A stretch of 59,566 nucleotides of DNA from Fluviirhizobium alvei (GCF_030551875.1 NZ_JAUOZU010000023.1:1-59566), one strand, 5' to 3'. Counted from the stretch's first letter, positions 8,223 through 16,866 are shown. The notes: a model not told the origin generated them from the sequence alone. Numbers and translations are program-made.

Positions 8223-8675
8223 ATGTCGGAGCATTTAACCAAAACCGGGGCACGCAACGTCTTTTATGGCGGGTCTGCCTTCTTCTTCGCGATCTTCATC
8301 GCGCTCACCGCACACAGCCATTATTACGAGCTGACCACATCCACCGATGTGAAGACGCTCACCGACTCCGTCGAACGCGGCAAGCGCGTCTGGGAGCGGA
8401 ATGCCTGCATCAATTGCCACACACTTCTGGGGGAGGGCGCCTATTTTGCGCCGGAACTCGGCAATGTCTGGACACGCATGGGCGGCGATGAGGATGTCGA
8501 ATCGACCCGAGAGACGTTCAAGGCCTGGATGGCGGCGCAACCTTCGGGAATCGAGGGTCGCCGTCAGATGCCGCAGTTCCATCTGACGGATCAGGAAGTC
8601 AACGATCTCGCCGATTTCCTGCGCTGGACCAGCAAGATCAAGACACAGAACTGGCCGCCGAACGAAGCCGGCTGA
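8223..8675 (+). CDS. norC: Nitric oxide reductase subunit C (membrane cytochrome c)
   Basis: A 150-residue membrane-anchored c-type cytochrome. One N-terminal helix (about residues 12-32) is followed by a periplasmic haem c domain with CINCH at residues 62-66 and a probable axial Met in RRQMPQF. NorC passes electrons from periplasmic donors such as pseudoazurin or cytochrome c to NorB. The length matches the family. norB starts 22 bp downstream. The gene is led by the FNR/NnrR-type box at 8113-8126. Confidence 0.96.
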   Translation: MSEHLTKTGARNVFYGGSAFFFAIFIALTAHSHYYELTTSTDVKTLTDSVERGKRVWERNACINCHTLLGEGAYFAPELGNVWTRMGGDEDVESTRETFKAWMAAQPSGIEGRRQMPQFHLTDQEVNDLADFLRWTSKIKTQNWPPNEAG

Positions 8676-8697
8676 CCTCACCGGAAGGATAAGGACC

Positions 8698-10041
8698 ATG
8701 AAATATCAAACCCAGAAGGTCGCGATGCTGTATTTCTACGGCGCCCTCGGCCTCTTCGTCGCCCAGGTTTTGTTCGGGGTGCTTGCCGGCACGATCTATG
8801 TGCTGCCAAACACGCTTTCGGACCTGCTGCCCTTCAACATTGTGCGGATGATCCATACCAATGCATTGATCGTCTGGCTCCTCATGGGCTTCATGGGGAC
8901 CACCTACTATCTCCTGCCAGAAGAAGCGGAAACGGAACTCTACAGCACCAGGATCGCCATCGCCCAGTTCTGGCTGTTTCTCGTTGCAGCCGCAGCGGCC
9001 GTTGTCGGCTATCTCTTCCACTATCATGAAGGCCGCGAATTCCTTGAACAGCCTTTCGCCATCAAGGTCGGCATCGTGATCGTGGCCCTGATGTTCCTCT
9101 ACAACATCACTCTGACCGTGCTCAAAGGTCGCAAGACGGTGGTCACGAACATTCTGATCTTCGGTCTCTGGGGTGTCGCCATCTTTTTCCTGTTCGCCTT
9201 CTACAATCCCGCCAATCTGGCACTCGACAAGATGTACTGGTGGTTCGTCGTCCATCTATGGGTTGAAGGCGTCTGGGAACTGATCATGGCATCGGTGCTG
9301 GCCTTTCTGATGATCAAGCTCAACGGCATCGATCGCGAAGTGGTCGAAAAATGGCTTTACGTCATCGTTGGCCTGGCACTCTTTTCGGGCATTCTCGGGA
9401 CCGGACATCATTTCTACTGGATCGGTGCTCCCGGCTACTGGCAGTGGATCGGTTCGATTTTTTCCACGCTCGAAGTCGCGCCTTTCTTCACCATGGTGGT
9501 CTTCACCTTCGTGATGACCTGGAAGGCCGGTCGCAAACATCCCAACCGCGCCGCCATTCTCTGGTCGATCGGTTGTTCGGTGATGGCTTTCTTCGGGGCC
9601 GGCGTCTGGGGTTTCCTGCATACGCTATCCTCGGTGAACTACTACACCCACGGAACCCAGGTGACGGCGGCGCACGGACATCTGGCCTTCTTCGGGGCCT
9701 ATGTGATGCTCAATCTTGCCGCCATGGCCTATGCAGTTCCCGAAATCCGCGGACGTGCCCCCTATAACCAATGGCTGTCGATGATCAGCTTCTGGATGAT
9801 GTGCACTGCCATGTCGGTGATGACCTTTGCCCTGACCTTTGCCGGCGTCCTGCAGGTTCACCTTCAGCGGGTTCTGGGCCAGGGCTACATGGACGTTCAG
9901 GACCAACTCGCCATTTTCTACTGGATCCGGCTTGGTTCGGGCGTGTTCGTGCTCATCTCCACCCTGATGTTTCTCTGGGCTCTCTTCGTGCCGGGTAAGG
10001 AGCGCATGCCCAACGTTCGCTCCCTGCAGGCGGCCGAGTGA
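8698..10041 (+). CDS. norB: Nitric oxide reductase subunit B (catalytic)
   Basis: A 447-residue, twelve-helix heme-copper-superfamily protein that reduces two NO to N2O at a haem b3/non-haem iron site. Conserved elements include MIHTNALIVW (low-spin haem His at about residue 53), HLWVEGVWE (metal-site His and Glu), GTGHHFYWIG (paired metal-ligand histidines) and HGHLAFFGAYVM (haem histidines). The length equals that of cytochrome-c-dependent NorB and lacks the N-terminal extension of quinol-dependent qNor, which agrees with norC being adjacent. An AAGGATAAGG-type ribosome site precedes the ATG. Confidence 0.97.
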   Translation: MKYQTQKVAMLYFYGALGLFVAQVLFGVLAGTIYVLPNTLSDLLPFNIVRMIHTNALIVWLLMGFMGTTYYLLPEEAETELYSTRIAIAQFWLFLVAAAAAVVGYLFHYHEGREFLEQPFAIKVGIVIVALMFLYNITLTVLKGRKTVVTNILIFGLWGVAIFFLFAFYNPANLALDKMYWWFVVHLWVEGVWELIMASVLAFLMIKLNGIDREVVEKWLYVIVGLALFSGILGTGHHFYWIGAPGYWQWIGSIFSTLEVAPFFTMVVFTFVMTWKAGRKHPNRAAILWSIGCSVMAFFGAGVWGFLHTLSSVNYYTHGTQVTAAHGHLAFFGAYVMLNLAAMAYAVPEIRGRAPYNQWLSMISFWMMCTAMSVMTFALTFAGVLQVHLQRVLGQGYMDVQDQLAIFYWIRLGSGVFVLISTLMFLWALFVPGKERMPNVRSLQAAE

Positions 10042-10045
10042 GCCA

Positions 10046-10073
10046 GCGAGGCCCCGTGGCGGCGGGGCCTCGC
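10046..10073. other. Intercistronic stem-loop between norB and norQ
   Basis: A perfect 11-bp stem, GCGAGGCCCCG and CGGGGCCTCGC, with a 6-nt loop begins 5 bp after the norB stop. It has no T-tract (CCCCTTTAA follows). It is therefore more likely an mRNA 3'-protection or partial-attenuation element, separating abundant norCB message from norQD, than a full terminator. Confidence 0.7.
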
Positions 10074-10096
10074 CCCTTTAACTGGAGACAAGTTTC

Positions 10097-10909
10097 ATGA
10101 CCAAACTGACAAACAGATGCGAACAGGTTTCGCTCGACATTCCGCCCTACATCCCGAGCGGTGAAGAATGCCGGCTGTTCGAGATGGCCTGGATGCGTCA
10201 GCTTCCTTTGCTGCTCAAGGGGCCGACAGGCTGCGGGAAAACCCGGTTCGTTTCCCATATGGCGGCCAGGCTTGGCCTGCCGCTTTCTACCGTATCCTGC
10301 CATGACGATCTCGCGGCGGCCGACCTTACGGGTCGCTACCTGCTCAAGGGCGGTGATACGGTTTGGGTCGACGGACCGCTGACACGGGCTGTGCGCGACG
10401 GTGGCGTCTGTTACCTGGATGAGGTCGTGGAGGCGCGCAAGGACGTTGCCGTCGTCCTGCATCCGTTGACCGACGACCGACGCATCCTGCCGCTTGATCG
10501 CACAGGCGAGGAAATCGCCGCACCGCCGGGCTTCATGCTCGTCGTTTCCTACAATCCCGGCTACCAGAACATACTCAAGGCCCTGAAACCTTCCACAAAG
10601 CAGCGTTTTGTCTCCATCGAGTTCGATTTTCTGCCGAAAGCGCAGGAGATCGCTGTCGTGTCGGTCGAAAGCGGACTGGACGAGGCGCGTGTAGCGCCGC
10701 TGGTGGACCTTGCCCGGCGCCTGCGCAGCCTGAGAGGCCATGACATCGAAGAGGGTGTCTCGACCCGACTTCTGGTCTACTGCGCATGCCTCATCGATAG
10801 CGGCATGAGCGTGAAGGATGCCGTTCGTGCCGCGATGATCGAGCCCCTGACCGACGATCCGGATGTCAAGACAGCGTTGGTCGAAGTGGCAAACGCCGTG
10901 ATTGCCTGA
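10097..10909 (+). CDS. norQ: NorQ, MoxR-type AAA+ ATPase for NO reductase maturation
   Basis: A 270-residue MoxR/CbbQ-family AAA+ ATPase. The Walker A motif GPTGCGKTRF is near residues 41-50 and the Walker B motif VCYLDEVVE is near 104-112. A CbbQ-type C-terminal domain follows. NorQ works with NorD in the cytoplasm to insert the non-haem iron into NorB. It lies 55 bp after norB beyond a strong stem-loop, with CTGGAG upstream of the ATG. norD begins 7 bp after its stop. Confidence 0.94.
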   Translation: MTKLTNRCEQVSLDIPPYIPSGEECRLFEMAWMRQLPLLLKGPTGCGKTRFVSHMAARLGLPLSTVSCHDDLAAADLTGRYLLKGGDTVWVDGPLTRAVRDGGVCYLDEVVEARKDVAVVLHPLTDDRRILPLDRTGEEIAAPPGFMLVVSYNPGYQNILKALKPSTKQRFVSIEFDFLPKAQEIAVVSVESGLDEARVAPLVDLARRLRSLRGHDIEEGVSTRLLVYCACLIDSGMSVKDAVRAAMIEPLTDDPDVKTALVEVANAVIA

Positions 10910-10916
10910 GGTTGCC

Positions 10917-12809
10917 ATGTTCGAATTCCTGGAACTGGAAGAGACAGTCGGCAAACTCTGGCACCGGCTCGTCGGAAGAACGGCGAGCCTGCCAAGCCAT
11001 CCGGAGCACGGTGTCGCCTTCGAAGAAGTCAAACCGTACCTGCCGGTCTGCTTTCGCGGCTTCGGAGGCGAGCCCGTGGCGCAGGTGGGGCCGGCCCATG
11101 TCAAGGTTACCAGGCACAGGCTGCGCTTGCGGCAGCTTGTTGGTCTCGGCGAGGAACGGACCGCATGGGCGAGCCGGGACGATGGTTCGGTGTTGCTTCC
11201 GCCTGGTATCGACCTTTTTGCGGATCGTGCACTGAACCACGATCTCTATCTTTGGCTAACCGCCTATCTGGCGGTCATGGAGAGAGCGCCCTCAACGGAA
11301 CGTGATCCGCTTGTGGCAGATATCAAACAACTCGAAATGGCCGGAAACAACGTTGCCGCAGTGCTACGGCAGTTCCCCGGTCTTGCGCCACGATATCGCT
11401 CGCTCTGCAAGGCAATGCTCGAGACGCGGCATCGTGGCATGCTCCCTCCGGTCGAGCGGCTTGTCGAAAACCGGATAATCGGACTTCTGAGGCTTGGAGC
11501 CGGCCTTTCCAACAGTACCCCACCTTCCATCCTGCCGTGGATTGCGCCGCCCGGTTACCTGCCGATGCTGGTTGTTCCGCTCTGGCCGCATTTTGCGCTG
11601 CGCCAAGAAATCATACCGACCGAAAGGGAGGAGGGTGATGCGGCGGCCAACGCCTGCGTTAACGAGGGGCAGGGGCATTTTCAAGCTGAGCGTGATGCGG
11701 CGCGAAGCACAGATCGTAGTCCCTTCATCCTCAATCGTTTCGAGAAGATCCTCGCCATGGCGGAGATGGTCAATGTGGATCGCCCCACCGACGACCAGGA
11801 CGACGCCAACAAGGATGCGGCAAAGGATCTCGATGAGATCAGACTCGGGCAACGGAAGGAGCGCCCGTCCTCGAAGTTCCGGTTTGATCTCGATCTGCCG
11901 CCGGAAGCTGCTGACATGGCCGGTCTTGAAGGTGAGAGCCTCTATCCCGAATGGAACTATCGCAAGGGGGCGTATATGCCCGCCTACTGCCGGATTATCA
12001 GCGGTAAGGTTCCGGTCGAAGCCGAACCACATGTGCAAGCCGACGAGGAAGCCGCTCTGATCCGCAAGGTGCGCAAACAGTTCGAGGTTCTGCGGCCGCG
12101 CAACGAGGTCTTGCGCGCCCAACTCGACGGTGACGAGCTTGACCTCGACGCGGTCGTGCGGATGCGCGCTGACCTTGCCGCCGGCGGCGACGGAACCGAT
12201 CGCATCCATCTGGCCTCGCGGCCACTCGGCCATGACCTTGCCGTTAGCATTCTGGTGGATGTGTCGCTGTCAACCGATGCCTGGATCGACAATCATCGTG
12301 TGCTGGATGTCGAAAAACAGGCGCTTCTGGTGCTGGCAAACGGGCTTTCGGCGGCAGGCACCCATCATTCGATCCTGACTTTCACGTCGAGACGCCGCGC
12401 CTGGGTCCGGATCGAAACGGTCAAGACCTTTGGCGAGGCTTTGACCGCCGATGTCGAACGCCGCATCGCATCGCTCAAGCCAGGCTACTATACCCGCATG
12501 GGAGCGGCCATTCGACATGCTTCGGCAGACCTCGCCAGACAGCCCAACAAGACAAAATTGCTGCTGGTTCTGACTGATGGCAAACCCAATGATATCGACC
12601 ATTATGAAGGTCGCTTTGCGCTTGAGGATTCGCGTAAAGCCGTGGTGGAGGCGCGCCGCGCCGGTCAGGCGGTTTTCGCCGTTACGGTGGACAGGGACGC
12701 AAAGTCCTACCTGCCGATGATGTTCGGCCAGAGCGGATTTGCAGTCGTCGGCGATATCGCCAGGCTGCCGCGTTCCTTGCCAGCGATTTATCGGGCATTG
12801 ACCCGCTGA
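10917..12809 (+). CDS. norD: NorD, von Willebrand A-domain activation protein
   Basis: A 630-residue cytoplasmic protein with a C-terminal von Willebrand A domain (about 440-625). The MIDAS-type motif DVSLST sits in ILVDVSLSTDAW, and LLLVLTDGKPND supplies the second metal-site segment. A charged linker rich in Asp/Glu/Arg lies near residues 230-310. NorD partners NorQ to activate NO reductase. The ATG at 10917 follows CTGAGG; an in-frame TTG five codons upstream overlaps the norQ stop and is less likely. It is the last gene of the norCBQD unit. Confidence 0.92.
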   Translation: MFEFLELEETVGKLWHRLVGRTASLPSHPEHGVAFEEVKPYLPVCFRGFGGEPVAQVGPAHVKVTRHRLRLRQLVGLGEERTAWASRDDGSVLLPPGIDLFADRALNHDLYLWLTAYLAVMERAPSTERDPLVADIKQLEMAGNNVAAVLRQFPGLAPRYRSLCKAMLETRHRGMLPPVERLVENRIIGLLRLGAGLSNSTPPSILPWIAPPGYLPMLVVPLWPHFALRQEIIPTEREEGDAAANACVNEGQGHFQAERDAARSTDRSPFILNRFEKILAMAEMVNVDRPTDDQDDANKDAAKDLDEIRLGQRKERPSSKFRFDLDLPPEAADMAGLEGESLYPEWNYRKGAYMPAYCRIISGKVPVEAEPHVQADEEAALIRKVRKQFEVLRPRNEVLRAQLDGDELDLDAVVRMRADLAAGGDGTDRIHLASRPLGHDLAVSILVDVSLSTDAWIDNHRVLDVEKQALLVLANGLSAAGTHHSILTFTSRRRAWVRIETVKTFGEALTADVERRIASLKPGYYTRMGAAIRHASADLARQPNKTKLLLVLTDGKPNDIDHYEGRFALEDSRKAVVEARRAGQAVFAVTVDRDAKSYLPMMFGQSGFAVVGDIARLPRSLPAIYRALTR

Positions 12810-12825
12810 TACCGTGAAAAGGAGA

Positions 12826-12859
12826 TCATATGGCCTTCGCCGGATCGAAGGCCATATGA
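12826..12859. terminator. Strong stem-loop after norD, containing a nine-codon frame
   Basis: A perfect 14-bp stem (TCATATGGCCTTCG and CGAAGGCCATATGA) with a 6-nt loop follows norD. There is no T-tract. It sits between norD and the convergent hemN and could end both messages or protect the norD 3' end. The left arm also contains AAAGGAGATCAT directly before ATG, opening a nine-codon frame (MAFAGSKAI, stop) at 12830-12859 that lies almost wholly inside the hairpin. Confidence 0.6.
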
Positions 12860-12899
12860 CTGCGGGCCTCGTGCTCCCTCTCTCTTTACGCTTTGCCGA

Positions 12900-14249
12900 T
12901 CAGGCCGCCTGGCTGAAGGTGCGGCCGCTGTTTCCGAGATAGGCGTCAAAGGCGGCTGCGACGGCGCGAACGAGGAAGCGATGTTCGCCGCAAAGTGTCA
13001 CCTTTCCCGCTTCGATGGTGATGATCCCATCGGCTTGCATTGTCCGCAAAGTGTCGTTTGAATCGAGGAGCGGCTCTGGTGGAAAACCATACTGTTGTGC
13101 GATAGTAGGCACATCGACGGAAAAGTCGCACATCAACCGCTCGATCAACTGGCTGCGCATCAGATCCTCTCTGGTGAAGCGATAGCCTTTGGCGGTAGGC
13201 AAGCTGCCTTCGGCAATCCGCTTTGCATAGAGCCCCGGCGCCACTGCATTCTGTACATATCCGTGGCTGAGCTTGCCGATCGCTGAAGCGCCAAGACCGA
13301 GAAGATTGTCGCATTGGTCCGTCGTATAGCCCTGAAAGTTGCGACGAAGCGTTCCGCCTATGGCTGCAAGCGCCAATTCGTCATCCGGGAGAGCGAAATG
13401 GTCGATGCCGATCCGCAGATATCCGGCCGAAACGAGAGCGGCAGCGATCGCTTCCGCCTGTTCGATCCGTTCAGAGGCCCCCGGCAGGACGGTCTCGTCG
13501 ATCAGGCGCTGATGCTTCTTGAAGGAGGGAATATGCGCATATCCGAAGACCGACAAACGGTCCGGACGCATCACGAGCGCTGTTTTGACCGTCGCAATGC
13601 AGGACGAAACAGTCTGGTGCGGCAAGCCATAGATGAGATCGAAATTGATCCGCGCGATTCCCTCGGCACGAAGCTGGCGCACGCAATTGTCCGTCTGTTC
13701 GGCGGACTGGATGCGGTTGATCGCTTTCTGGACCACCGGATCGAAACTCTGAACGCCGAGGCTCGCTCGCCGGACACCTGACATGCCGAGAGCCGATGCC
13801 ATGTCCGTCGAAAGCGTGCGTGGATCGATCTCGACCGAGATGTTGGCCTCGCGATGGACGCCGAACCGTTGTCGCAAATGCCCGACCAATGCCGAAAACT
13901 CGTCCGGCTTGATGATGGTTGGCGTGCCCCCGCCAAAATGAATGTCGCGGATATCGAGCACAGTTGGCGCCCGGTCTGCGACGAGATCGACTTCCCGGTG
14001 CAGGACATCGAGGTAATCGAGGATCGGTCGATCGCGCTCGGTAATGGTGGTATGGCAGCCGCAATACCAGCACATGGATCGACAGAAGGGGATATGCAAA
14101 TAGAGCGAGGTGGTGCCGAAGCCAGTCTGCTGCAACCAGTCGGCATAGTGCATCGCACCGATCGCATCGGAAAACTGCGGCGCTGTGGGGTAACTCGTGT
14201 AGCGGGGCAGGCGGGCATCGCCATATGTTGCAACCATATTTTTGGACAT
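12900..14249 (-). CDS. hemN: Oxygen-independent coproporphyrinogen III dehydrogenase
   Basis: A 449-residue radical-SAM enzyme of haem biosynthesis. It decarboxylates coproporphyrinogen III without oxygen, which is needed for the haem-rich denitrification enzymes. The CxxxCxxC cluster motif is CRSMCWYC (about residues 56-63), followed by the glycine-rich HFGGGTPT. The characteristic N-terminal YPTAPQF stretch and C-terminal HemN domain are present, and the length is typical. The start at 14249 (MSKNMV) has GAGGATCTC upstream and replaces a longer frame. An FNR/NnrR-type site at 14302-14315 is centred about 60 bp upstream of the start. Confidence 0.95.
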   Translation of the reverse strand: MSKNMVATYGDARLPRYTSYPTAPQFSDAIGAMHYADWLQQTGFGTTSLYLHIPFCRSMCWYCGCHTTITERDRPILDYLDVLHREVDLVADRAPTVLDIRDIHFGGGTPTIIKPDEFSALVGHLRQRFGVHREANISVEIDPRTLSTDMASALGMSGVRRASLGVQSFDPVVQKAINRIQSAEQTDNCVRQLRAEGIARINFDLIYGLPHQTVSSCIATVKTALVMRPDRLSVFGYAHIPSFKKHQRLIDETVLPGASERIEQAEAIAAALVSAGYLRIGIDHFALPDDELALAAIGGTLRRNFQGYTTDQCDNLLGLGASAIGKLSHGYVQNAVAPGLYAKRIAEGSLPTAKGYRFTREDLMRSQLIERLMCDFSVDVPTIAQQYGFPPEPLLDSNDTLRTMQADGIITIEAGKVTLCGEHRFLVRAVAAAFDAYLGNSGRTFSQAA

Positions 14250-14301
14250 TGGGAGATCCTCTTGTGATCCCGCAAGCCTAGCGATCACCGAGCAATCGTC
14301 T

Positions 14302-14315
14302 TTGCATTTGCACAA
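14302..14315 (-). promoter_or_regulatory. FNR/NnrR-type box upstream of hemN
   Basis: TTGCATTTGCACAA fits TTG-N8-CAA and lies about 60 bp upstream of the hemN start codon. A second such site for the divergent cassette is 22 bp away. Confidence 0.65.
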
Positions 14316-14337
14316 ACGCGAGCCATTTCGTCATTCT

Positions 14338-14351
14338 TTGTTCCGCAACAA
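14338..14351 (+). promoter_or_regulatory. FNR/NnrR-type box upstream of the DUF2249 cassette
   Basis: TTGTTCCGCAACAA fits TTG-N8-CAA with extended dyad symmetry (TTGTT/AACAA). It is centred about 80 bp upstream of the ATG at 14424. It places the unknown four-gene cassette under the same control as nir and nor genes. Confidence 0.7.
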
Positions 14352-14423
14352 AGTACGGGCGTCGCGTTTCTCCTAGCCTGCACCCTCGGCATTTTGCCTG
14401 ACATCTGCGCAAGAGGAGAAACC

Positions 14424-14696
14424 ATGCTCAACCTTGAAGAAACGCGGGAAGTCGATGTTCGTCTCATTCCTCCAAACCAGCGGCATCCGACGATCTTCGG
14501 CATGCTGACAGCACTGGCACCGGGTGCTGCAATGCATGTCACCAGCGATCATGATCCGCGGCCGCTCCATTATCAAATCGAGACGCGCTGGCCCGACGAA
14601 TTCTTGTGGGTCTATCTCGCTAATGGTCCGGAGGTCTGGAAGGTCCAGATCAGGCGCGCTGACAGTGCCGGCTGTGATTGCTGCTGCGGCCACTAG
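14424..14696 (+). CDS. DUF2249 protein with C-terminal Cys-rich tail
   Basis: A 90-residue protein with a DUF2249 (TusA-like fold) core. The segment DVRLIPPNQRHPTIFGML is typical of the family start, and the segment near residues 30-65 ends in WPDEFLWVYL. The C terminus ends in CDCCCGH, an unusual run suggesting metal or persulfide binding. The ATG at 14424 follows AAGAGGAGA; the earlier in-frame start is discounted. It is the first gene of an FNR/NnrR-boxed cassette with a 12-helix membrane protein, a second DUF2249 protein and a DUF59 protein. Function unknown; sulfur, metal or NO chemistry is inferred from context. Confidence 0.8.
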   Translation: MLNLEETREVDVRLIPPNQRHPTIFGMLTALAPGAAMHVTSDHDPRPLHYQIETRWPDEFLWVYLANGPEVWKVQIRRADSAGCDCCCGH

Positions 14697-14706
14697 AGCA
14701 GAAGCC

Positions 14707-16056
14707 ATGCAAAGCGCGCCGATTTCTCGATGGTCGATAACCTATTTTGCGGTATCGCTTGCCTTCCTGCTCGCGGGAACGGGAACGATGGCAGCAGGTT
14801 TCGGTCTTCCGATCCCAGCGATCGGTGCTCCGGTCACGCTGGCTGTGGTGCACATGCTGGCTATCGGTTGGTTGGGCCTGCTTTTTGGCGGTGCGCTTTT
14901 GCAGTTCGTTCCCGTCCTGACGGCGAGCCGGCTTCGGATGCGCCGGGTTGCGGGGCCCTCTCTCGTTCTGATCGTGTGCGGATTATTGATGCTGCTCGTC
15001 GGCTTCCTGTCTCTCGACGACGCGATCGAACTTCATCCGGGCCTATTGCCCGCCGGTGGCACGATACTGGGCGCCGGCCTCGGTCTTCTCGTTCTCTGTC
15101 TTTCCTTTACCCTCCTGTCGCAAAAAAGGTTCGGCCTGACGGTTGCTCTCCTCATCATGGGTCTTGTCGGCCTGCTTGTTGCAGTCCTGAGCGGTATGAC
15201 CTTCACGGCGCTTCTTTCGGGTTACCTCGCCTGGGATGGGGCGATTGCCGCGCTTTCAAGCCTGGTGCCTCTTCACGCCGCGTTCGGTCTTCTCGGCTGG
15301 ATGACATTGACCGCCATTGGTGTCAGCTATCGCTTGCTGGCCATGTTCATGATCGCGCCGGAGGAAGACGCACAATCGAAGGCGCTGATTGCCACAGCGA
15401 TCCTGTCCTTGTCCCTGCTTATCCTGGCCGTAGTGCTGTCACTTGCCGGCTCTCGCTGGCAAATGGTTGCCGATGTTGCGGCCCTGTGCCTCGGCGTGCT
15501 TCTGCTTGCTTTTTATGGCCATGATGTCTGGTGCATGGTCAAGGCGAGGCGGCGAAAGGCCCTTGAGCTCAACACGATCGGTAGCCTTGTTGCAATCGGA
15601 TTTCTGCTGGTGGCCATTTCCATTCTCATCGTCGATGCGCTTCGGGATGATGGTTCCCAACTCGGCCCGACCGCTTTTTACCTGTTGGGTATGGGGTGGC
15701 TGACGGGTCTCGGTCTGTCGCAACTCTTCAAGATCATTCCCTTTCTCACCTGGCTGGAAGCCTATGGTCCTGTCATGGGTCGCAGCCCGGTTCCAAGGGT
15801 CCAGGATCTCGTTGATCCCCACCGGTTCGGCCTCTGGTTCTGGCTCTTCTATCTGGCTGTCGGCCTCGGCGCGTCGGCATTGCTGCTGGAGAACCCGGAC
15901 CTTTTCCAGCTTGCGTGTGCTATCCAGTTCGTCAGCATCGCTGCCCTGTGCCTGCAGTTTGCAAGGGCCCGCCTTCTTCACTACGTTCCTGAGGAACTCC
16001 GTAGGCCGCCGGGCATGATCCGGCCAAACCTGATCTTCGCATCCACGAAGGAGTAA
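14707..16056 (+). CDS. Polytopic membrane protein in denitrification cassette, function unknown
   Basis: A 449-residue protein with about twelve predicted transmembrane helices. Conserved-looking histidine segments occur in helices, for example AVVHMLAIGWLGLL (about 46-59) and PLHAAFGLLGWM (about 196-207). These are reminiscent of NnrS and haem-copper oxidase subunit I-like proteins, but no metal site can be assigned. The ATG at 14707 follows the DUF2249 stop by 10 bp and is weakly supported by AGCAGAAG; the much longer frame overlapping the upstream gene is rejected. Its place between two DUF2249 genes suggests an integral partner of those proteins. Confidence 0.75.
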   Translation: MQSAPISRWSITYFAVSLAFLLAGTGTMAAGFGLPIPAIGAPVTLAVVHMLAIGWLGLLFGGALLQFVPVLTASRLRMRRVAGPSLVLIVCGLLMLLVGFLSLDDAIELHPGLLPAGGTILGAGLGLLVLCLSFTLLSQKRFGLTVALLIMGLVGLLVAVLSGMTFTALLSGYLAWDGAIAALSSLVPLHAAFGLLGWMTLTAIGVSYRLLAMFMIAPEEDAQSKALIATAILSLSLLILAVVLSLAGSRWQMVADVAALCLGVLLLAFYGHDVWCMVKARRRKALELNTIGSLVAIGFLLVAISILIVDALRDDGSQLGPTAFYLLGMGWLTGLGLSQLFKIIPFLTWLEAYGPVMGRSPVPRVQDLVDPHRFGLWFWLFYLAVGLGASALLLENPDLFQLACAIQFVSIAALCLQFARARLLHYVPEELRRPPGMIRPNLIFASTKE

Positions 16057-16062
16057 GCCATC

Positions 16063-16575
16063 ATGGCAATAGAATTCAAAGAACTCGATGTCCGCGAGAT
16101 GCTGGCGACCGGTATCGAACCCTTTCCCGCAATCATGTCGGCAACCGATGAGCTGCGGCCGGGACAGGGCCTGCTGTTGATCGCGCCCTTTCAACCGAAG
16201 CCCCTCTATTCCGTTATGGAGCGCAAGGGCTTTCGTCATGAGGTGACCGCACTCGACACTGGCGATTTCGAGGTGCGTTTCCGGCCAGTTGCCGCAGAGA
16301 TCGTCACCTCGTCAAATGTCAGTGAAGACGATGACTGGCCCGAGCCTTCGCGCTCGTTCGATCTCACCGAACTCGAACCGCCGCAGCCGATGGTACGCAT
16401 TCTCGGCGAACTCGAGACAATGGGAGCGGGCGAGGTGTTGTTTGTCGTTCTCGCGCGCGAACCGGTGTTCCTGTTCCCCGAATTGACCAGGCGGGGACAC
16501 AAATGGGCAGGAAACTACGACAAGAGCGGAGAGGCCTTCCGCCTTCTCATCAAGAGAGGCATGGAGCCAAAGTGA
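16063..16575 (+). CDS. Tandem DUF2249 protein
   Basis: A 170-residue soluble protein with two DUF2249-like modules. The first, residues 5-80, starts FKELDVREML and contains GLLLIAPFQPKPLYSVM. The second, residues 95-168, contains LTELEPPQPMVRIL and VLFVVLAREPVFLFPEL and ends GEAFRLLIKRG. DUF2249 resembles the TusA/SirA fold, but I see no conserved N-terminal Cys in either module. Its ribosome site AAGGAG is six bases downstream of the membrane-protein stop region. Its stop overlaps the DUF59 start (TGATG), showing tight coupling. Role unknown. Confidence 0.8.
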   Translation: MAIEFKELDVREMLATGIEPFPAIMSATDELRPGQGLLLIAPFQPKPLYSVMERKGFRHEVTALDTGDFEVRFRPVAAEIVTSSNVSEDDDWPEPSRSFDLTELEPPQPMVRILGELETMGAGEVLFVVLAREPVFLFPELTRRGHKWAGNYDKSGEAFRLLIKRGMEPK

Positions 16576-16865
16576 TGGCCGATCTGCAACGGATGGGCAG
16601 AGAAGCCGAAATCGTGCACGCCCTTCGTGGCGTCATCGATCCGGAAATCGGCCTGAATGTCGTCGATGTCGGCCTGATCTATAGCATCGATCTGAATGCC
16701 GATGGTCTGGCGATCATCCGCATGACCACCACTACACGAGGCTGCCCAGCCGCTGGCGTCCTGCAAGAGGCCATCCGGCTGCGAGCGCTCGAGACCGGTG
16801 TAACCGATGTGCGGGTCGAACTCACCTACGACCCGCCCTGGTCTCCGGACCGCATGAAGGGCTGA
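16575..16865 (+). CDS. DUF59/MIP18-family iron-sulfur assembly factor
   Basis: A 96-residue DUF59 protein (SufT/PaaD-type). Typical motifs are VIDPEIGLNVVDVGLIYSI (about residues 17-35) and TTTRGCPAAG (about 51-60), whose conserved Cys is implicated in Fe-S handling in relatives. The C terminus carries VELTYDPPWSPDRM. It starts in the stop codon of the tandem DUF2249 gene and is the last gene of the cassette. Family members help mature Fe-S proteins, so this one may service Fe-S targets damaged by NO or needed for denitrification, which is inference. Confidence 0.88.
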   Translation: MADLQRMGREAEIVHALRGVIDPEIGLNVVDVGLIYSIDLNADGLAIIRMTTTTRGCPAAGVLQEAIRLRALETGVTDVRVELTYDPPWSPDRMKG

Positions 16866-16866
16866 A

